Notes under the pieces: model-generated
What the model saw: the letters and a program-made list of their open reading frames with translations, nothing else
Told to the model about the DNA's origin: nothing
Databases searched by the model: none
In this document: one piece after another, positions 61,332 to 64,000 of the stretch
Layout: each line of letters opens with the position of its first letter
Numbering within the stretch: the first letter of the stretch is position 1
Assembly: GCF_030486595.1 (NCBI RefSeq)
Contig: NZ_JAUJZH010000027.1
Coordinates: 1-64,000, forward strand
Origin: Variovorax ginsengisoli
GTDB taxonomy: Bacteria; Pseudomonadota; Gammaproteobacteria; Burkholderiales; Burkholderiaceae_C
DNA: 64,000 nucleotides
Reading direction: 5' to 3'
Position numbers and translations under genes: made by a program

Positions 61332-61546
61332 GCGCTTCCCTCATTCCTTGAATGCCAGCGGCACGAGCTCCGGCCTCCCGCTGCAGGGTTCGAATTAAAC
61401 CCGTCCGGATTCTGCCCCAGGCCTGGAAATTAGGGGGAGTGTGTTCCGCCACGTTCCCGCCACCCACCGCGCGCCCGGTCCAACCGCCGACAAGACTTGG
61501 TCGACGGGACCTCACTCAGTGCGATATGTATCTTGAAGTGCACCAA

Positions 61547-61579
61547 AAACAAACGGGCCGCATAGCGGCCCGTTTGTTT
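61547..61579. terminator. strong bidirectional hairpin terminator after the H-NS gene
   Basis: A perfect 15-bp stem with a 3-base loop: AAACAAACGGGCCGC-ATA and its reverse complement GCGGCCCGTTTGTTT. Read on the minus strand it lies 32 bp after the H-NS stop. The A/T tracts at both stem bases allow termination in either direction. Confidence 0.85.
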
Positions 61580-61610
61580 GGTCTCTTCGGCCGAAGGCCA
61601 GTTCGCGTTA

Positions 61611-62354
61611 TCAGCTCGCGGATGCAGCCGTCTCCGGCGTGGCGGAGGTCAAAACAGGCGCCGCAGCGTTCGTGGACGTGCGCGGACTGCGGGACTTGGC
61701 GGCAACTTGCGACTTAATGGCCTTGGCGGCTGCCTTCTTGGGGGCCTTCGCAGCCGCCTTTGCAGCCTTGGGGGCGGCTGCTGCCGTCTTTGCCGGCGCT
61801 GCCTTCTTCAAAGGAGCGCTCTTCTTTGGTGCAGCCTTCTTCGCGACCGGCTTTTCAGCCTTGGTTTCGGGAACTGCGACAGCGGCAGAAGCAACCTTCT
61901 TGGCGCGAACCGACTTCTTCACCGGTGCTGCAACTGCGCGGGCCTTGCGGGTCGCCTTTTTCACCACCGCGGCGACAGGCGCCACGGCCTTTTCGACCGA
62001 AGGTGCTGCAACGACGCCAGATTGGTCGATGAGGAACTTGTCACGGTTGCGAGCCGTGGCAATCCATCCGGGAGCCTTGCCGAAGCCCGTCCAGGTCTTG
62101 CCCGTCTTGGGATGGCGGTACTTGGGAATGCCTGCGCCCTTGCGAGGTGCCTTGCCATCGCCGAGGGCCTTGCCGGCGGCTGCCTTCAACGCTTTGGCGC
62201 CACGGCCAAAGAGATGCTCGACGGTCAGGCCAAACGTGGCAATCGACTCCTTGATTTGCGCAACCACCTTTGTCGTCTCAGCCTCACGGAGTGCGGCTGC
62301 CTCCTTCTCGAGTTTGGCGATGGCGGATTTGATTTGCGCGTAGGACTGCGTCAT
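61611..62354 (-). CDS. H-NS-family protein with histone H1-like Lys/Ala/Pro tail
   Basis: 247 residues from MTQSYAQIKSAIAKLEKEAA (ATG at 62354). The coiled-coil N-terminus is followed by the DNA-binding motif YRHPKTGKTWTGFGKAPGWI at about 98-117. A long tail of Lys, Ala and Pro repeats (KKAAPKKSAPLKKAAPAKTA) resembles eukaryotic H1. It is expected to silence foreign genes. Lys-rich tails on H-NS-like proteins are known in Burkholderiales. Followed by a strong terminator. Confidence 0.88.
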   Translation of the reverse strand: MTQSYAQIKSAIAKLEKEAAALREAETTKVVAQIKESIATFGLTVEHLFGRGAKALKAAAGKALGDGKAPRKGAGIPKYRHPKTGKTWTGFGKAPGWIATARNRDKFLIDQSGVVAAPSVEKAVAPVAAVVKKATRKARAVAAPVKKSVRAKKVASAAVAVPETKAEKPVAKKAAPKKSAPLKKAAPAKTAAAAPKAAKAAAKAPKKAAAKAIKSQVAAKSRSPRTSTNAAAPVLTSATPETAASAS

Positions 62355-62701
62355 TGAGTCTGGACCTTTGAAGTTAAGAAAGTTCGTCGCTCGCGTCATG
62401 AGCGTTGGCGACAAAGGCGTCTGAAGTTGATGAATCGATGGGAAAACGTCTTCTCTTCAAATGCACGCCGGCGCGGATTTTACCCACAAGCGCGAGGTCT
62501 TCTCATAACTGCATGACACCACCTTCTCTCCTGTTTTGGATTTCGGGGGAGGTCCGCCGCAAGCTATCGGCTGAACGAACGGCAATGTCGCTCAGCCCCC
62601 GGAAGGCGGCTCTGTCAACTCCTCTGCGGCCAGGTACGGTAGGCGGAGTTCTAGTTGCACCGTGGGCTTGGGCAGTGGCCGCAATTGTTGAGGTGGATGT
62701 G
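62355..62701. other. intergenic region upstream of the H-NS gene
   Basis: About 347 bp with no convincing gene. The segment near 62370-62520 is AT-richer and probably contains the H-NS promoter on the minus strand; no exact boxes assigned. Confidence 0.4.
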
Positions 62702-62953
62702 CTACCAACGTGCCCGTCTTCGTTTTCGCATTTCGGGAATGATGAGCTTGACCACTAAACTGCCTGTCGGCGTTCTGAACGTATCGTATCGCCCGGCACA
62801 TTCCAGTGCGTCGCCGTTATCCAAGTAGAACTTGGGCTCACGCTGCTTCTCCTCAGCGCCGTACGCAGTATGAACACAGTACGCTTGCGTGCGTCGGAAG
62901 ACGAGGTGCCTCTGCCCGTCTGTCCCAACTGCTCGAAATACATCGGTTCTCAT
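62702..62953 (-). CDS. small hypothetical protein (83 aa)
   Basis: MRTDVFRAVGTDGQRHLVFR, then TQAYCVHTAYGAEEKQREPK, FYLDNGDALECAGRYDTFRT and GSLVVKLIIPEM. Beta-rich, soluble. The frame stays open upstream of this ATG (FRRLADGNQQDLSAWLAECR), so a longer form is possible, overlapping the preceding gene. Function unknown. Confidence 0.5.
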   Translation of the reverse strand: MRTDVFRAVGTDGQRHLVFRRTQAYCVHTAYGAEEKQREPKFYLDNGDALECAGRYDTFRTPTGSLVVKLIIPEMRKRRRARW

Positions 62954-63105
62954 TTGCGTCTGCCTTGAAACCGGGACACCAGCTTGGCGAACGCGAAATC
63001 CTTCTGGTGTAGGAGGTTTGGCCGGGCCATTGCTGTCAGAGTCTGACTCGCCGTTGGCGCGGCATTCCGCGAGCCAAGCCGAAAGGTCTTGCTGGTTGCC
63101 GTCGG

Positions 63106-63321
63106 CTAATCGCCGGAACGCAGATGCGCCGCGTTGGCGTCAGTGAATGGCCTCAGCGTGCTCAAAAGCTCGACAGCTTGCCTTCGAAGAGGCCCCCAGG
63201 CCACATGGCGCATCGCCTTTAGATTCTCCGTCCGACCCTGCGCCGCCACGAGTGGCTCCTGCGGAACGGAACTGAGTGCTGCGACAAGCCGTTCTATGGC
63301 ATCGGACTGACTCGAAGTCAA
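63106..63321 (-). CDS. small hypothetical protein (71 aa)
   Basis: MTSSQSDAIERLVAALSSVP, then VAWGPLRRQAVELLSTLRPF. Helical. It starts 6 bp after the stop of the upstream gene, so the two are co-transcribed. Function unknown. Confidence 0.45.
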   Translation of the reverse strand: MTSSQSDAIERLVAALSSVPQEPLVAAQGRTENLKAMRHVAWGPLRRQAVELLSTLRPFTDANAAHLRSGD

Positions 63322-63327
63322 AAGGGA

Positions 63328-63513
63328 CTAGCCGGCAAGGTAGCGTCCGGCTGCAACATCGTCCTTGATTTCCCACCCGACGTTGCAATCGCCCATCGCG
63401 TCACACTGAGCCTCAGGGTCTGCCGCGAGTGTTTCCAAGGCTTCGACGAAGTACCAGTAGGCATTGCGGAAGGCCTCTTCAGGTTTCAGCGGTCTGGTGG
63501 ATTCTGCTGACAT
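63328..63513 (-). CDS. small acidic hypothetical protein (61 aa)
   Basis: MSAESTRPLKPEEAFRNAYW, then YFVEALETLAADPEAQCDAM and VGWEIKDDVAAGRYLAG. Short, helical, acidic. A longer frame opens at 63609 but lacks a good start. It is the first gene after the triple repeat at 63667-63720, which may control it. Confidence 0.5.
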   Translation of the reverse strand: MSAESTRPLKPEEAFRNAYWYFVEALETLAADPEAQCDAMGDCNVGWEIKDDVAAGRYLAG

Positions 63514-63666
63514 TCGGTGAGTGGCAGTAATGAAGGTCTGCGGCAGTGTCGGCCGGCTGCTTTTGGCCCGCATCCTGCCCGACGTCGAGTGGGTGTGCGC
63601 GCGCTTCACGCCTCGGCATCACAACCCGCGACGAGATCTCCGAGGGCCTTCCTGCTGCCCTCCTTC

Positions 63667-63720
63667 GTTTGCGCATTTATTGCCCTGTTCGCGCATTTAA
63701 TGACTTGTTTGCGCATTTAT
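63667..63720. repeat. three direct repeats with exact 20-bp period
   Basis: GTTTGCGCATTTAT (63667-63680), GTTCGCGCATTTAA (63687-63700) and GTTTGCGCATTTAT (63707-63720). The 20-bp period is two helical turns, so a protein could bind the same face repeatedly, as at iterons or cooperative operators. They lie between the stop of the edge gene and the start of the 63513 gene. A near-identical 14-mer, in opposite orientation, occurs at 58915-59050. Confidence 0.7.
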
Positions 63721-63724
63721 TTAC

Positions 63725-64000
63725 CTAGAACACAATCGGAACGGGCACCATGTCGTTGATTGTTATGCGTCCCTTTACGATATCGCCCGGCCCGTCGAAG
63801 AGGGCCACGACGACCGAGTTGACCCACTTGGTCCGGAACTTGGGCGCGACAAAGAGCATGGTCCGCGCCGGCGGCTGCTGGAACGTCAGCTCGAGGGCCG
63901 ATGCCAGCCAGCGTGCGCTGACCGGAGGCTGCATCCCCGGCTCCGCCTTGACGATCAGACACGCGGCGTCGCCGCGCTCCATCGTTGCGAAGTCGGTGAT
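63725..64000 (-). CDS. hypothetical protein, 5' end beyond the window
   Basis: The frame is open to the window edge (ITDFATMERGDAACLIVKAE) and ends PGDIVKGRITINDMVPVPIV. An internal Met at 63982 could be the start, but the residues before it also look coding. Contains RTMLFVAPKFRTKWVNSVVV. Family not recognised. Confidence 0.55.
   Translation of the reverse strand: MTDFATMERGDAACLIVKAEPGMQPPVSARWLASALELTFQQPPARTMLFVAPKFRTKWVNSVVVALFDGPGDIVKGRITINDMVPVPIVF

Noticed and set aside
1..64000. tRNA or rRNA genes and CRISPR arrays
   Set aside because: None was recognised by eye. A covariance-model scan was not possible and would be needed to exclude tRNAs.

Overview
The window is about 64 kb of GC-rich accessory DNA, most likely from a betaproteobacterium (Burkholderiales). 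The evidence is the GC-rich codon use, two H-NS proteins of the beta-proteobacterial type, poly-glycine lipoproteins and a KfrA homologue. It lacks housekeeping genes. It carries kfrA, a DnaG-like primase, a RecD-like helicase, exonuclease VII, HU, H-NS, toxin-antitoxin pairs, an integrase remnant and three transposable elements. It therefore reads as part of a large plasmid or an integrative conjugative element. The replicon type is an inference; no replication initiator, relaxase or type IV secretion gene was seen.

Layout. 1-5.3 kb: a degraded fragment and two poly-Gly lipoprotein genes, the first split by an IS256-family element with 8-bp target duplications. 5.5-7.4 kb: DUF6338-like membrane protein, small proteins, a frameshifted zinc-ribbon membrane protein and the tail of a tyrosine integrase. 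7.7-9.6 kb: a two-gene CBASS-like operon (SLATT effector plus CD-NTase). 10.2-13.6 kb: SYLF-domain protein, wHTH relic and kfrA between two palindromes. 13.6-16.7 kb: small conserved proteins and a metallophosphoesterase. 16.8-22.5 kb: a PAPS-reductase-like gene split by a complete 4,592-bp Tn7-like transposon (TnsA-TnsB-TnsC-TniQ, no cargo, 5-bp duplication AATGA). 22.4-26.9 kb: serine hydrolase, tandem-domain H-NS, and a chimeric Mom-like/DUF4942-methyltransferase remnant. 27.3-31.4 kb: PAS protein, broken receiver, hipBA, and an MNT/HEPN pair. 31.5-38.9 kb: HTH-HNH fusion, HD hydrolase, frameshifted DNA methyltransferase, response regulator, a large unknown protein, a HEPN-like protein and a HAD phosphatase. 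39-41.5 kb: DUF5710-XseA (frameshifted) and XseB. 41.5-52.3 kb: small unknown proteins, RecD-like helicase, GNAT-like protein, HNH protein, HU and DnaG-like primase. 52.5-58.7 kb: a tandem family of exported HEXXH proteins with two copies of an unknown partner. 58.7-64 kb: repeat-bearing spacer, IS30-family element with a premature stop, HEPN/OST-HTH protein, lysine-rich H-NS with a strong terminator, small genes and a triple 20-bp-period repeat.

Functional reading. DNA-processing genes (primase, helicase, exonuclease VII, HU, H-NS, KfrA) are interleaved with defence or addiction modules (CBASS, hipBA, MNT-HEPN, DNA-modification relics). Several genes carry short frameshifts or a nonsense codon: receiver, two methyltransferases, xseA, an HEXXH gene, the 43.2-44.0 kb gene and the IS30 transposase. 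At least one is a clean 4-bp tandem duplication, so real decay is present. Some of the homopolymer-associated ones could be sequencing errors. The three most notable structures are the minimal Tn7-like transposon with exactly definable ends, the HEXXH operon, and the Mom/methyltransferase chimera.
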